Assembly (NCBI GenBank): GCA_046347015.1
Contig: JAXMHA010000001.1
Location: forward strand, 209,014-273,013
DNA length: 64,000 nucleotides
DNA from: Dokdonella_A sp046347015
GTDB taxonomy: Bacteria > Pseudomonadota > Gammaproteobacteria > Xanthomonadales > Rhodanobacteraceae
Direction of reading: 5' to 3'
Positions 34,818 to 43,990 of the stretch are shown one piece after another. Position 1 is the stretch's first letter. Every line of letters begins with the position of its first letter. The notes beneath the pieces were generated by a model. It was not told the DNA's origin. It saw nothing but the letters and a program-made list of their open reading frames with translations, and made no database searches. A program made the position numbers and the translations under genes.

Positions 34818-34935
34818 GGCGTGAACTCCTGTCCAATTGGCTGGAAGCAGCGATCATTACACTCCGTCGGCCTTAACCGCGCGTAAGCGGACCCGGCGGC
34901 ACGAGTTGTGACAATCGCGCCGCGACGGCCGGCGA

Positions 34936-36123
34936 TCAGGCGCCCGCCGGCAACCGGCCGCGCAGGCGCTCGTCGTCGAAGCGCCCGGGTTCGGCGATCA
35001 ACGCGCGTGCCGCATCGACCTGCCCCCAGGTGTTCCACAGCAGCACCCCACGCACCCGCCCGTCGTCGAGGTAGTAGACGACGCCTTCGCGGCCCGGGGT
35101 CTTCCAGTCCTCGACGAGGTCGAGCCGTGCGTCGAGCCGGCCGACCGCCTCGTAGCCGAGGTCGAACAGGTCGGAGTAGAAGAACGGCAGCTCCGTGTAC
35201 GGGGACGGGTGCCCGGTCATCGCGAGGCCGGCCCGGTGCCCCATGCTGATCGCGGCGTTCTCGTGCTCGACGCGCATCCGGCCGAGGTCGGGATTCGGGA
35301 ATGACGCGACGTCACCGGCTGCGTACACGTCAGGCGCGGACGTTGCCATGTTCGCGTCGACGACGATGCCGTTGTCGACGGCGAGTCCGGCGTCCTGCGC
35401 GAGCTTCGTGTTCGGCGTGATGCCGAGCCCGGCGACGACCGCGCCCGCCGTGATCGCGGTGCCGTCGGACAGCGTCAACCGGACCTCGTTGCCGGCTTGC
35501 GCGCCGGCCGACACGGTGAGTCCACTGCGCACGTCGACGCCGCGCTGCCGGTAATAGCCGGTGACGAACGCGACGAGGTCCTCCGGATACGCGCGGGCGC
35601 CGATGCCGGCTTCGGGGAACACCATCGTGACCTTGCAGCCGTTCGTCGCCAGCGCCGCGGCAATCTCGCTGCCGATGAAACCACCGCCGACCACGACGAG
35701 GTGCGCGCCGGGTTGCGCGAGTTCCCGCAGGCGGCGGTAGTCGGCGAGCGTGCGGTAGTGGAGGATGCGGTCGCCACCGAACGCCAGCGTGCGCGGCGTG
35801 CCACCCGTCGCGATCAGCAGTTTACGGTACTGCCACGTGTCGCCACGGTCGTCCTCGACGCGGTGCGCCGCGGGATCGAGTTTCACCGCATGGCGGCCCA
35901 GCGAAAGCTGCGCCCCGGTCTTGCCGACGGGACGGAACACCGAAGCGGGATCCGCGTCCGGTTTCCACAGCGCCTTGCTGAGCGGCGGACGATCGTATGG
36001 CGGATCGGCCTCGGCGCCGAGCAGGTCGATCCGGCCGGCGGCATCGTGTTCGCGGATCGCGTGGGCGGCGGCTTCGCCAGCCATGCCGGCGCCGACGACC
36101 AGGTAATCGGTGGTGTGTTGCAT
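34936..36123 (-). CDS. FAD-dependent pyridine nucleotide-disulfide-type oxidoreductase (rubredoxin/ferredoxin reductase-like)
   Basis: A 395-residue flavoprotein. There are two Rossmann dinucleotide motifs: LVVGAGMAGEAAA near the N-terminus for FAD, and VVVGGGFIGSEIAAAL (about 147-162) for NAD(P)H. The second FAD site is YAAGDVASFPN. A C-terminal reductase domain (FFYSDLFDLGYEAVG) matches putidaredoxin/rhodocoxin reductase relatives. The partner is unknown; no ferredoxin gene is adjacent, though the Rieske oxygenase at 25526 lacks a reductase. A clear AAGGAGA Shine-Dalgarno supports ATG 36123. Confidence 0.9.
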   Translation of the reverse strand: MQHTTDYLVVGAGMAGEAAAHAIREHDAAGRIDLLGAEADPPYDRPPLSKALWKPDADPASVFRPVGKTGAQLSLGRHAVKLDPAAHRVEDDRGDTWQYRKLLIATGGTPRTLAFGGDRILHYRTLADYRRLRELAQPGAHLVVVGGGFIGSEIAAALATNGCKVTMVFPEAGIGARAYPEDLVAFVTGYYRQRGVDVRSGLTVSAGAQAGNEVRLTLSDGTAITAGAVVAGLGITPNTKLAQDAGLAVDNGIVVDANMATSAPDVYAAGDVASFPNPDLGRMRVEHENAAISMGHRAGLAMTGHPSPYTELPFFYSDLFDLGYEAVGRLDARLDLVEDWKTPGREGVVYYLDDGRVRGVLLWNTWGQVDAARALIAEPGRFDDERLRGRLPAGA

Positions 36124-36304
36124 GGAGTTCTCCTTGTGTTCCGGTGGAACCCCCCGGACAACCCGCTGCGCGCGACATCCTGCGCACCGGCGTCGCGAAT
36201 CCCGCCTTCGCTCGCGACGGTTGCTTCGGGTTCCTGCATGGCGCCGATCGCGCCCGATCCTGCCGATAATGCGGCCAGTCGACCGGATTCCCAACCGTAC
36301 CGGA

Positions 36305-37120
36305 CTACTGGCGCGCCAGGCGACGGTTCGACGGCGTTCCCGGGTGCGTGCTGCGCCACGGGTTGATGTCGATGCCGCCGCGACGCGTGAAGCGCGCCTC
36401 GACGGTGAGCCGAACCGGTGCGCAACGCGCGAGGACGTCGACGAAGATCCGTTCCGCGCAATGTTCGTGGAAGGCGTGGTGACCGCGGAACGACACCAGG
36501 TAACGCAACAGGCCCGCACGGTCGATCGGCGCGCCGCGATACGAAATCGCGATGGTGGCCCAGTCCGGCTGGCCGGTGACCGGGCAGTTGGACCGGAACA
36601 GGTTCGACACGAGGGTCTCGTCGATCGCGCCGTCCCTGTCGGCAACGAGGTATCCGGCATTCGGCGGGCCGAAGTCGTCGATCGCGATGTCGGCCGTGTC
36701 GATCGACGTTCCGGTGATTTCGCTAAGCGCGACGTCGGCGAACGCGCCGGGTTCGGCCAGGTGCACCGCGACCCTCGCTCCCGTCGTGCGGGACAGGTCG
36801 GCGACGAGCAGCGCGGCGACACGGGCGGCATCGGCGATCCGTTCGCCGGCCAGCGCGTTGAGGTAGAGCTTCAGTGATTTCGATTCGACGAGGTTCGGCG
36901 ATTCGGCCGGCACGCGCAGTTCGGCCAGCGCGATGCGCGGCTTGCCGGCCGGATCGAGCCACGACAGTTCGTACGCGTTCCACACGTCGACGCCGGTGAA
37001 CGGCAAGGTCGCGCCGAGCCCGAGTGGCGCACGCTGCCCGGCACGCGGCACCGCGAACAGCAGGTCGGGCGCGTACCGGTCGGGGGCCGCGATGTCGCGG
37101 CCCAGCGGTGAGTCCTGCAT
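36305..37120 (-). CDS. queF: NADPH-dependent 7-cyano-7-deazaguanine reductase
   Basis: A 271-residue long-form QueF, which reduces preQ0 to preQ1 in queuosine tRNA modification. The catalytic Cys179 is in SNCPVTGQPDW, with Asp186. ESKSLKLYLN (about 79-88) is the NADPH-binding QueF motif. FHEHCAERIF supplies the conserved Glu/His. The length matches the two-domain type II enzyme. A TAGAAT hexamer (37127-37132, minus strand) ends 6 nt before the ATG without a Shine-Dalgarno, suggesting a leaderless transcript. Confidence 0.95.
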   Translation of the reverse strand: MQDSPLGRDIAAPDRYAPDLLFAVPRAGQRAPLGLGATLPFTGVDVWNAYELSWLDPAGKPRIALAELRVPAESPNLVESKSLKLYLNALAGERIADAARVAALLVADLSRTTGARVAVHLAEPGAFADVALSEITGTSIDTADIAIDDFGPPNAGYLVADRDGAIDETLVSNLFRSNCPVTGQPDWATIAISYRGAPIDRAGLLRYLVSFRGHHAFHEHCAERIFVDVLARCAPVRLTVEARFTRRGGIDINPWRSTHPGTPSNRRLARQ

Positions 37121-37149
37121 GGCGGGATTCTACAACCCCGCGATGCGGC

Positions 37150-40100
37150 TCAGGCTTCCGGTTGCGCCGTCAGGTTCAGCGCGGCTTCCTTGGCCTGCTG
37201 CTTGCGGTGGTCGGCCGCGAGCAGCATGTAGAACGCCGGCACCACGAACAGCGTGAACAGCGTGCCGATCGCGAGGCCGGCGAAGATCACGAGTCCCATG
37301 TTGAAGCGGCCCGCGGCACCCGCGCCCGACGCGATCACCAGCGGAAACACGCCGAGCACCATCGCCGCGGTCGTCATCAGGATCGGCCGCAAGCGGACCG
37401 CGGCCGCGTGCTCGATCGCCTCGCGCTTGGACATGCCGGCCCGCTGCATGTCGTTCGCGAACTGGACGATCAGGATGCCGTGCTTGGAAATCAGGCCCAT
37501 CAGCGTGACGAGCCCGACCTGCGTGTAGATGTTCAGCGAGATGCGCCCCAGCGTCGGGAATGCGAACGCCAGCGTCGGCAGGATGTTGATGAACAACAGC
37601 GCGCCGAACAGCGCCATCGGCACCGAAATCAGGATCACGATCGGGTCGCGCAGGCTGTTGTACAGCGCGGCCAGCGCGAGGAACACGATGATGATCGCGA
37701 AGAACAGCGTCGTGACGAACCCGCCGGATTCCTGGATGAACTGGCGCGACGGCCCGGAGTAGTCGACCAGGTACCCGCTCGGCGCGACGTCGTGCACGGC
37801 GTTGCGCAGGAACGCCAGCGCCTCGCCCTGCGACACCATCGGTGCCGCCGAGATCGTCGCCGAGTTGAGCTGCTGGAAGCGGTTCAGCGACTGCGGCACG
37901 ATGCTGGTGTCGAGCCTGGCGACAGTCGATGCCGGGATCACCGATCCACCCGGCGTGCGGATGTAATAGTCGAGCACCTGATCCGGGTTCAGCCGGTCGA
38001 CCTGTTGCACCTGCGGCATGACGCGGTATGAGCGGCCGCCAATCGAGAAATAGTTGACGTAGCCGCCGCCCAGCGCCGCGCCGAGTGCGCCGCCGACATC
38101 CTGCTGGGTCAGGCCGAGCGTCGTGATCATGTCGCGGTCGACGACCAGGTTCTTCTGCGGCTGGTCGATCTTGAGGTCGGAGTCGACGAAGAAGAAGAGG
38201 CCCGACGCCTTGGCCTTGTCGACGACCTTCTGCGCGATGTCGTACAGGTTCTCGAACGGTTCGGTGGTGTTGATCACCATTTGCACCGGCGCGCCCTGCG
38301 CGCCCGGCAGCGACGGGAACTGGAACACGAACGCGCGCGCGCCGGCGATGTCGTTGAACTTTTCCTGCAGCACCTGCTGGATCTGGCTCGCGCTGCGCGA
38401 GCGGTCGGCCCACGGCTTCAGCAGCACGCCGCCAAACCCGCTGTTGGCGGGCGCGCCGGAGACCTGGAAAATCTGCTCGTACTCGGGCAACTGCTTCGCG
38501 ATGTCGAACGCCTGCGCCGAATAACCGGCCGTTTGCGCGGCAGTCGCATCCGGCGCCGCCTGCAACTGGTAGAACACGATGCCCTGGTCCTCTTCCGGCG
38601 ACAGCTCGCTCTTCGACGTCGCGAACAGGTACCAGGTGCCGCCGAGCAGCAGCACGCCCATCACGACCGGCACGATCCAGGTGTGGAGCGTGCCGTGCAG
38701 CCGCCGCGCGTACGCGTTGTGCACGCGCTCGAAGATGCGGTCGATGAAGCGGACGAAGCGGTTCTGCTCCTGCTCGGCGGTGAAGAACCGCGAGCACATC
38801 ATCGGCGACAGCGTCAGCGCGATGATCGCCGACACCGTCACGGCGCCGACCAGCGTGAACGCGAACTCGGTGAACAGCGCGCCGGTGAGGCCCTTCTGGA
38901 AGCCGATCGGCACGTACACCGCGACCAGCACCACCGTCATCGCGAGGATCGGGCCGCCGAGTTCGCGCGCGGCGAGCAGCGCCGCCTGCCACGGCGGCTT
39001 GCCTTCCTCCTTCATGTGCCGGTCGACGTTCTCGACGACGATGATCGCGTCGTCGACGACGAGTCCGATCGCCAGCACCAGCGCCAGCAGCGTCAGCAGG
39101 TTGATCGAATACCCCAGCACCAGCATCACGAAGAACGTGCCGATCAGCGACAGCGGCATCGCGACCACCGGGATGATCACCGCGCGCACGCTGCCGAGGA
39201 ACAGGAAGATCACCAGCGTGACGATGACCAGCGCCTCGACCAGCGTCTTGACGACTTCGTGGATCGAGCTCGAGATGAACTCGGTCGCGTCATAGACGAT
39301 TTCGCCGGTCAGGCCGCCCGGCAACTGCGCCTTGATCGCCGGGAACGCTTCGCGGATTTCCCTGGCGACGTCGAGCACGTTCGCATCGGGCGCCACCTTG
39401 ACGCCGATGAACACCGCCTTCTGGCCGTTGAACGCGACATCGACGTCGTAGTCCTCGCTGCCGAGCACGACGTTGGCGACATCGTCGAGCCGGACGATCG
39501 CGCCGTCCTTCTGCTTCACCGCAAGTTGCTTGAATTCGTCGACCGTGTGCAGGTCGGTATCGGCGGTCAGGTTGACGCTGACGGTCTGGCCCTTGGTCGT
39601 GCCGAGCGCGGCGAGGTAGTTGTTCGCCTGCAGCGCGGCGTAGACATCGGCCGCGGTCACGCCGTGCGCGGCCATGCGGACCGGGTCGAGCCATGCGCGC
39701 AGCGCGAACTGCCGCGCGCCGAGGATCTCCGCGGTCTGCACGCCGGGGATCGAGTCGAGCTTCGGCTTGACGACGCGCGACAGGTAGTCGGTGATGCTGT
39801 TGGCGGGCATCGACGTGCTGTGGAAGCCCATGTACAACGCGTCGATCGTCTCGCCGGTCTGCACGTTCAGCACCGGCAACTGCGCTTCCGGCGGCAGGCG
39901 GTTGCGCACCGAACTCACCTGGGTCTGGATTTCGGTCAGCGCGCGGTTCGCGTCGTAGTTGAGGCGCAGCGTCGCGGTGATCGTCGACACGCCGGCCGAG
40001 CTCGACGACGACAGGTAGTCGATGCCCTGCGCCTGCGCGATCGCCTGTTCCAACGGTTGCGTGATGAAGCCCGCCACCGTCTGCGCGTCGGCGCCGTAGT

Positions 40101-40251
40101 ACGCGGTGCTGACGGTGACGACCGCGTTCTCGGTCTTCGGGAACTGCCGCACGTTGAGGCTCGACACCGCGCGCAGGCCGAGCACCAGGACCAGCAGGCT
40201 GACGACGATCGCGAGGACCGGCTTCTTGATGAAGGTATCGGTGAAGTTCAT
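37150..40251 (-). CDS. RND multidrug efflux permease
   Basis: A 1033-residue inner-membrane RND (HAE-1) pump with 12 transmembrane helices and two large periplasmic loops. It uses the proton gradient to export drugs or metabolites. The N-terminus MNFTDTFIKKPVLAIVVSLL, the TM4 region with LVLAIGLVVDDAIIVVENV (paired Asp proton relay, shown as the key helix) and GLISKHGILIVQFAN in TM10-11 are typical. It looks closest to the MexI/MuxB-like branch. It is preceded by its adaptor 69 bp away. No outer-membrane channel is encoded here; TolC at 6155 is the likely partner. Confidence 0.93.
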   Translation of the reverse strand: MNFTDTFIKKPVLAIVVSLLVLVLGLRAVSSLNVRQFPKTENAVVTVSTAYYGADAQTVAGFITQPLEQAIAQAQGIDYLSSSSSAGVSTITATLRLNYDANRALTEIQTQVSSVRNRLPPEAQLPVLNVQTGETIDALYMGFHSTSMPANSITDYLSRVVKPKLDSIPGVQTAEILGARQFALRAWLDPVRMAAHGVTAADVYAALQANNYLAALGTTKGQTVSVNLTADTDLHTVDEFKQLAVKQKDGAIVRLDDVANVVLGSEDYDVDVAFNGQKAVFIGVKVAPDANVLDVAREIREAFPAIKAQLPGGLTGEIVYDATEFISSSIHEVVKTLVEALVIVTLVIFLFLGSVRAVIIPVVAMPLSLIGTFFVMLVLGYSINLLTLLALVLAIGLVVDDAIIVVENVDRHMKEEGKPPWQAALLAARELGGPILAMTVVLVAVYVPIGFQKGLTGALFTEFAFTLVGAVTVSAIIALTLSPMMCSRFFTAEQEQNRFVRFIDRIFERVHNAYARRLHGTLHTWIVPVVMGVLLLGGTWYLFATSKSELSPEEDQGIVFYQLQAAPDATAAQTAGYSAQAFDIAKQLPEYEQIFQVSGAPANSGFGGVLLKPWADRSRSASQIQQVLQEKFNDIAGARAFVFQFPSLPGAQGAPVQMVINTTEPFENLYDIAQKVVDKAKASGLFFFVDSDLKIDQPQKNLVVDRDMITTLGLTQQDVGGALGAALGGGYVNYFSIGGRSYRVMPQVQQVDRLNPDQVLDYYIRTPGGSVIPASTVARLDTSIVPQSLNRFQQLNSATISAAPMVSQGEALAFLRNAVHDVAPSGYLVDYSGPSRQFIQESGGFVTTLFFAIIIVFLALAALYNSLRDPIVILISVPMALFGALLFINILPTLAFAFPTLGRISLNIYTQVGLVTLMGLISKHGILIVQFANDMQRAGMSKREAIEHAAAVRLRPILMTTAAMVLGVFPLVIASGAGAAGRFNMGLVIFAGLAIGTLFTLFVVPAFYMLLAADHRKQQAKEAALNLTAQPEA

Positions 40252-40320
40252 GGTGCGGGTCCGATGGTCGGTCGCGTTCGCGGCGGTGCGGCTGGCCGGC
40301 GTGACCGGCCAGCGCCCGGG

Positions 40321-41520
40321 TCAGTGTTCCTGCGGCGTCGGCGCCGGGTTGTTTGCCGGCTGCACGGTGTTGTTGACGACCAGTGGCGTGTCGTTCTTCA
40401 GCTTGAGCTGGCCGCTGGTGACGACCTCGTCGCCTTCCTTGATGCCGGTCAGGATCGCGACCTGGTCGCCGCGCGTCGGGCCGGTGGTCACGAACACCTG
40501 CTTCGCGACCAGCTCGGGCGCCGCGGGTGCGCCCTTGGCGCCATTCGCGGGCTTCGCCGCGTTGCCGGCTTCGGCCTTCGCGGGTGCGGCGACGAACACG
40601 GTCGAGCCGTACGGGTTGTACGACACCGCCGTCTGCGGCAGCGTCAACTGGCGCACGGTCGAGCCGATGTCGACCGCGACCTTGACGAACATGCCCGGCA
40701 TCAGCACGCGGTCGCCGTTCGCGATCCGTGCCTCGACCAGCACGTTGCGCGTGCTGGTGTCGACCTTCGGGTTGATCGCGGTGAGCTGGCCTTCGAACGG
40801 CCGTCCGGGGAACGCGTCGAGCGACACCGCGACCTTCTGGCCGACCTTGAGGCTCCCGAGGTCCTTCTGCGGCACGTTGAAGTCGACGAAGATCGGGTCG
40901 AGCTGCTGCACCGTCACGATCGTCGTGCCGGCGTTGAGGTAGTCGCCGGGATTGACGGTGATGATGCCGGCGTGGCCGTCGAACGGCGCGTGCAGTTCCT
41001 TCTTCGCGACCAGCGCCTGCTGCTGCGCGACCGCCGCCTGCTTGGCCTTGAGGTCGGCCGCCTTGGCATCGTAATCGGCGCGCGCGACGGCTTTCACCGC
41101 GAGCTGCTTCTCGAAGCGCTCGTACGTGACCTTGGCCAGCGCGGCGTTCGCCTGCAACTGGCGCAACGCCGCAAGGCCGTCGTTGTCGCGCAATGTCAGC
41201 AGCAACTGGCCGGCCTTGACGTCGTCGCCCGACTTGACGTCGACCGTCGCGACCACGCCCGACAGGTCGAGCGCGAGGTCGGCGCCCTTGACCGCGCGCA
41301 GCGTGCCGATTGCCTCGAGCTTCGGCTGCCAGGCCGCATACTCCGCGCGCATCGTGCTGACCGTCTGCGGCGGCTCCTTCATCGTCGCGAAGTACTGCTT
41401 CATCATCTTCGCCTGCATGAAGTGCCAGCCCCAGACGAGGCCCAGCAGCACGCCGACGGCGATCAGCATGACGATCATGCGCAGGACGAGTCTTGGTTTG
41501 CGGTCGGAACGGGCGCGCAT
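40321..41520 (-). CDS. RND efflux periplasmic adaptor (membrane fusion protein)
   Basis: A 399-residue HlyD/MexH-type adaptor linking the RND pump to an outer-membrane channel. It has one N-terminal membrane anchor (IVMLIAVGVLLGLVWGWHF). Lipoyl halves flank a helical hairpin rich in Ala/Lys/Gln (KAKQAAVAQQQALVAKKE). The beta-barrel and membrane-proximal domains end in a Pro/Asn tail. The start is set to ATG 41520, because GGAG lies 8 nt upstream; a start at 41574 is open but has no support. It is expressed from the promoter at 41611-41639. Confidence 0.9.
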   Translation of the reverse strand: MRARSDRKPRLVLRMIVMLIAVGVLLGLVWGWHFMQAKMMKQYFATMKEPPQTVSTMRAEYAAWQPKLEAIGTLRAVKGADLALDLSGVVATVDVKSGDDVKAGQLLLTLRDNDGLAALRQLQANAALAKVTYERFEKQLAVKAVARADYDAKAADLKAKQAAVAQQQALVAKKELHAPFDGHAGIITVNPGDYLNAGTTIVTVQQLDPIFVDFNVPQKDLGSLKVGQKVAVSLDAFPGRPFEGQLTAINPKVDTSTRNVLVEARIANGDRVLMPGMFVKVAVDIGSTVRQLTLPQTAVSYNPYGSTVFVAAPAKAEAGNAAKPANGAKGAPAAPELVAKQVFVTTGPTRGDQVAILTGIKEGDEVVTSGQLKLKNDTPLVVNNTVQPANNPAPTPQEH

Positions 41521-41610
41521 GCGCGGTACTCCGGGAAGTGGTCGTGGCGCCACCCGGCGCCTTGCGGAAAACACGAACGGCAGCGTCAGGGCTGCCGTTC
41601 CAAGCGATAT

Positions 41611-41641
41611 TCTATACCAACGAGTTTAGTTACTTGCAAGT
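41611..41641 (-). promoter_or_regulatory. Sigma-70-type promoter with overlapping palindrome for the RND operon
   Basis: On the minus strand TTGCAA (41634-41639) and TATAGA (41611-41616) are spaced by exactly 17 bp. The -35 lies inside a perfect 10-bp palindrome ACTTGCAAGT (41632-41641), a good place for a repressor. The leader to the adaptor ATG is about 85 nt. The remaining intergenic DNA to 41794 has no gene. Confidence 0.6.
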
Positions 41642-41794
41642 GCCGCCGGAGCGGTTCCCGGCCCCCGCGCGCGAAGGCCGCGCGTCGGGCGGACTGTCGC
41701 GGCCACCGGCCAGGTGCGGCAAGCGCCATAGGTCATGGGCATGGCGGAAGTCATGGCCGCGGCCGGCCCGGCAACGCGGTGGACTCGGGTTGAA

Positions 41795-42904
41795 TCAGGC
41801 CCGGTGCGGCATCGCGAGGTACGCCTCGCTCTGCATCTCGATCAGCCGCGACTCGGTGCGCGCGAACTCGGCGCGCAGGCGCGTGCCGTCGTACAGCTCG
41901 ACCACCGGCACCGCCGCCGACAGCACCAGCTTGACGCCGCGGTCGTAAGCCTCGTCGACCAGCTCGATGAAGCGCCGCGCCGCGTCGTCCGTCTCGGGCG
42001 TGAACTGCGGGACGTTCGAAACCAGCAGCGTGTTCCACGAGTGCGCGAGCGCGATGTAGTCGGCGGCCGAGCGAGGACCGTCGCACAGCGCGTCGAAGTC
42101 GAACCAGATCGCGCCATCGGCGGCGCGCTTGACCTCGACCGGCCGCCCGTTCAGGTCGATCGCGTGCGGCCCCGCGCCGCCGGCCGGTGCGATCTTCGCG
42201 AAGATCGCGGCCAGCGCGCGCTCGGCGTCGGCGCCGGCCGGCGTCACGTACACCGGCGCGCGGCGCAGCGCGCGCAGGCGCCAGTCGTGCGGCGAGGCGA
42301 GTTCGACGACATCGCAATGCCGCTCGAGCAGCGCGATCGCCGGCAGGAAACGCTCGCGCTGCAGGCCGTCGCGATAGAGGTCGCGCGGCGCCGTGTTCGC
42401 GGTCGTCACCAGCACTGCGCCGTGGTCGAACAGCGCGCGCAGCAGGTTGCCGAGGATCATCGCATCGCCGATGTCGGTGACCTGGAACTCGTCCAGCACG
42501 AGGAGCCGCGACTCGCGCGCGATCGCCGCGCCGACCGCGACCAGCGGATCGCGGATGCCGTCGAACGACCGCAAGCGCGCGTGCACGTCCTGCATGAAGC
42601 GGTAGAAGTGGTCGCGCCGCTTCGTTGCCGGCGCCGCTGCGAACAGCAGGTCGGCCAGCATCGTCTTGCCGCGGCCGACCGGGCCGTGCAGGTACAGGCC
42701 GCGTGGCGCCAGCGGGGGCGGACGCCGGAACAGCGACCAGTGCGATGCCGCGACCGGTGCCGCGAGATCCCGGAACACGCGTTCGAGCGCCGGCAGCACG
42801 CGCCGTTGCTCCGGGTCGTCCTGCCAATGACCGGCGGCGACGCCCGCGCGGTAGCGCGCCGCCGGCCCGTCGCCGGCTTCTGCTTCTCCGGCTGCGGCAC
42901 TCAT
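41795..42904 (-). CDS. zapE: Cell division protein ZapE (AFG1-like ATPase)
   Basis: A 369-residue ZapE, a peripheral ATPase that acts on the FtsZ ring during constriction under stress. Walker A is GPVGRGKT (74-81), Walker B LLVLDEFQVTD (about 124-134). ANTAPRDLYRDGLQRERFLP and SWNTLLVSNVPQFTPE are family blocks. I set the start at ATG 42904, which overlaps the upstream hydrolase stop by ATGA, so translation is coupled. The longer open frame on this strand runs through the hydrolase gene and is not real. Confidence 0.93.
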   Translation of the reverse strand: MSAAAGEAEAGDGPAARYRAGVAAGHWQDDPEQRRVLPALERVFRDLAAPVAASHWSLFRRPPPLAPRGLYLHGPVGRGKTMLADLLFAAAPATKRRDHFYRFMQDVHARLRSFDGIRDPLVAVGAAIARESRLLVLDEFQVTDIGDAMILGNLLRALFDHGAVLVTTANTAPRDLYRDGLQRERFLPAIALLERHCDVVELASPHDWRLRALRRAPVYVTPAGADAERALAAIFAKIAPAGGAGPHAIDLNGRPVEVKRAADGAIWFDFDALCDGPRSAADYIALAHSWNTLLVSNVPQFTPETDDAARRFIELVDEAYDRGVKLVLSAAVPVVELYDGTRLRAEFARTESRLIEMQSEAYLAMPHRA

Positions 42905-43590
42905 GCAGTGGACGATTGCAGCGGCGGCACGCGGTCGCGCAGCGCGTTCTTGACCGCGCCCCGCAAGTCCATCAGCCGGCGATGGAAGAAGTGGCCCGTC
43001 GCCGGCATGCGGACCAGTTCCGGCGCGGGATCGAGCGCGCCCGCCCACGCGAACACCGCGGGCGCATCGACCACTTCGTCCTCCTCGCCCTGCACGATCA
43101 GCAACGGGCACGGTGGCGCGGCGTTCGCGAAAGCCCAGCGGCCGACCGGTGGCGCGACGAGGATCAACTGCGCCGGGGCCAGCGCCGCCGACGCCATCAA
43201 CGCGACGTAACTGCCGAACGAGAACCCCGAGAGCCACAGTACCGCATCGGGCCGCACGCGCCGCGCCCACGCGACGACGGCCGCGAGGTCATCGCGCTCA
43301 CCGATCCCGTCGGCATATTCACCGGCCGACGCGCCGACGCCGCGGAAGTTGAAGCGCACCGTCGGCAGGCCGAGCTCGCCGAGCGAGCGCGCCAGCATCG
43401 TGACGACCTTGTTGTGCATCGTCCCGCCGTGCTGCGGGTGCGGATGGCAGATGACCGCGACACCGGCCCGCGCCGCCGCGTCCGGAGGCGCGCACGCGAC
43501 TTCCAGCACGCCGGCTGGACCCGCCAGCGCGAATGTCGCCGGCGTGGCCGGAAAGGTGGCCGGGGCAGCCGGCAGTTTCGGCGTCGTCAT
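42901..43590 (-). CDS. Alpha/beta hydrolase (CocE/NonD-like small esterase)
   Basis: A 229-residue alpha/beta hydrolase. The oxyanion-type HPHPQHGGTMHNKVV and FNFRGVGASAG regions are characteristic of the small KANL3/Tex30-like hydrolases. The nucleophile is Ser124 in GFSFG, the acid lies in QGEEDEVVD and the histidine in ATGHFFH. The substrate is unknown. Start ATG 43590 has no Shine-Dalgarno; TATCAT (43599-43604 on the minus strand) ends 8 nt before it. The heptanucleotide repeat starts 7 bp upstream of that hexamer. It is co-transcribed with zapE. Confidence 0.88.
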   Translation of the reverse strand: MTTPKLPAAPATFPATPATFALAGPAGVLEVACAPPDAAARAGVAVICHPHPQHGGTMHNKVVTMLARSLGELGLPTVRFNFRGVGASAGEYADGIGERDDLAAVVAWARRVRPDAVLWLSGFSFGSYVALMASAALAPAQLILVAPPVGRWAFANAAPPCPLLIVQGEEDEVVDAPAVFAWAGALDPAPELVRMPATGHFFHRRLMDLRGAVKNALRDRVPPLQSSTA

Positions 43591-43610
43591 CGACGCGAAT
43601 GATAGCGGCG

Positions 43611-43785
43611 GGGAGACGGGAGACGGGAGACGGGAGACGGGAGACGGGAGACGGGAGACGGGAGACGGGAGACGGGAGACGGGAGATGGGAGATGGGAGA
43701 TGGGAGATGGGAGATGGGAGATGGGAGATGGGAGATGGGAGATGGGAGATGGGAGACGGGAGATGGGAGATGGGAGATGGGAGAT
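43611..43785. repeat. Heptanucleotide tandem repeat, 25 units (VNTR)
   Basis: Twenty-five head-to-tail 7-bp units: ten GGGAGAC, then ten GGGAGAT, one GGGAGAC and four GGGAGAT. Each variant forms a clean block, which indicates recent expansion by slippage. It lies directly upstream of the -10-like hexamer of the hydrolase-zapE operon. ORFs read through it (Leu-Pro-Ser or Gly-Asp-Gly periodic peptides) are artefacts of the repeat. Confidence 0.97.
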
Positions 43786-43810
43786 GGTAAGGCGACCAAT
43801 ACACCTCACC

Positions 43811-43837
43811 GTCATTCCCGCGAAGGCGGGAATCCAG
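43811..43837. repeat. Dispersed palindromic intergenic repeat (REP-like)
   Basis: GTCATTCCCGCGAAGGCGGG with following AATCCA: ATTCCCGC (43814-43821) and GCGGGAAT (43826-43833) form a perfect 8-bp hairpin with a GAAG loop. This sequence is a common intergenic repeat of many proteobacteria, known for giving spurious IPAFAGMT peptides. Only one copy is in this window. The rest of the gap to 43990 has a weaker ACGCGG/CCGCGT hairpin at 43945-43964. Confidence 0.75.
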
Positions 43838-43990
43838 TGCGCGCGCCGTGGATTGGCACGACGTTCAACCAAGCCTGACCCGTCAACCCGCTTGCGCGTC
43901 ATGAAACCCGCGCGTCGATACTCGACATTCGCGGGACGCCCCGAACGCGGCTTCGGAACCGCGTCCGTTACCCGCCGCAGCGCGAACGGC

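Noticed and set aside
38281..41793. A 1170-codon open frame antisense to the RND pump and adaptor
   Set aside because: GC-rich coding DNA lacks stop codons on the opposite strand; the peptide is Arg/His/Asp-rich with no domain, while the sense strand encodes two textbook proteins.
43611..43785. CRISPR array
   Set aside because: Units are 7 bp with no spacers and no cas genes nearby; it is a simple tandem repeat.
43603..43902. N-terminal extension of the hydrolase through the heptad repeat (Leu-Pro-Ser-Pro periodic peptide)
   Set aside because: The peptide is a direct read-out of the 7-bp repeat and a REP palindrome (IPAFAGMT); hydrolase similarity begins at ATG 43590, and the -10-like hexamer lies in between.
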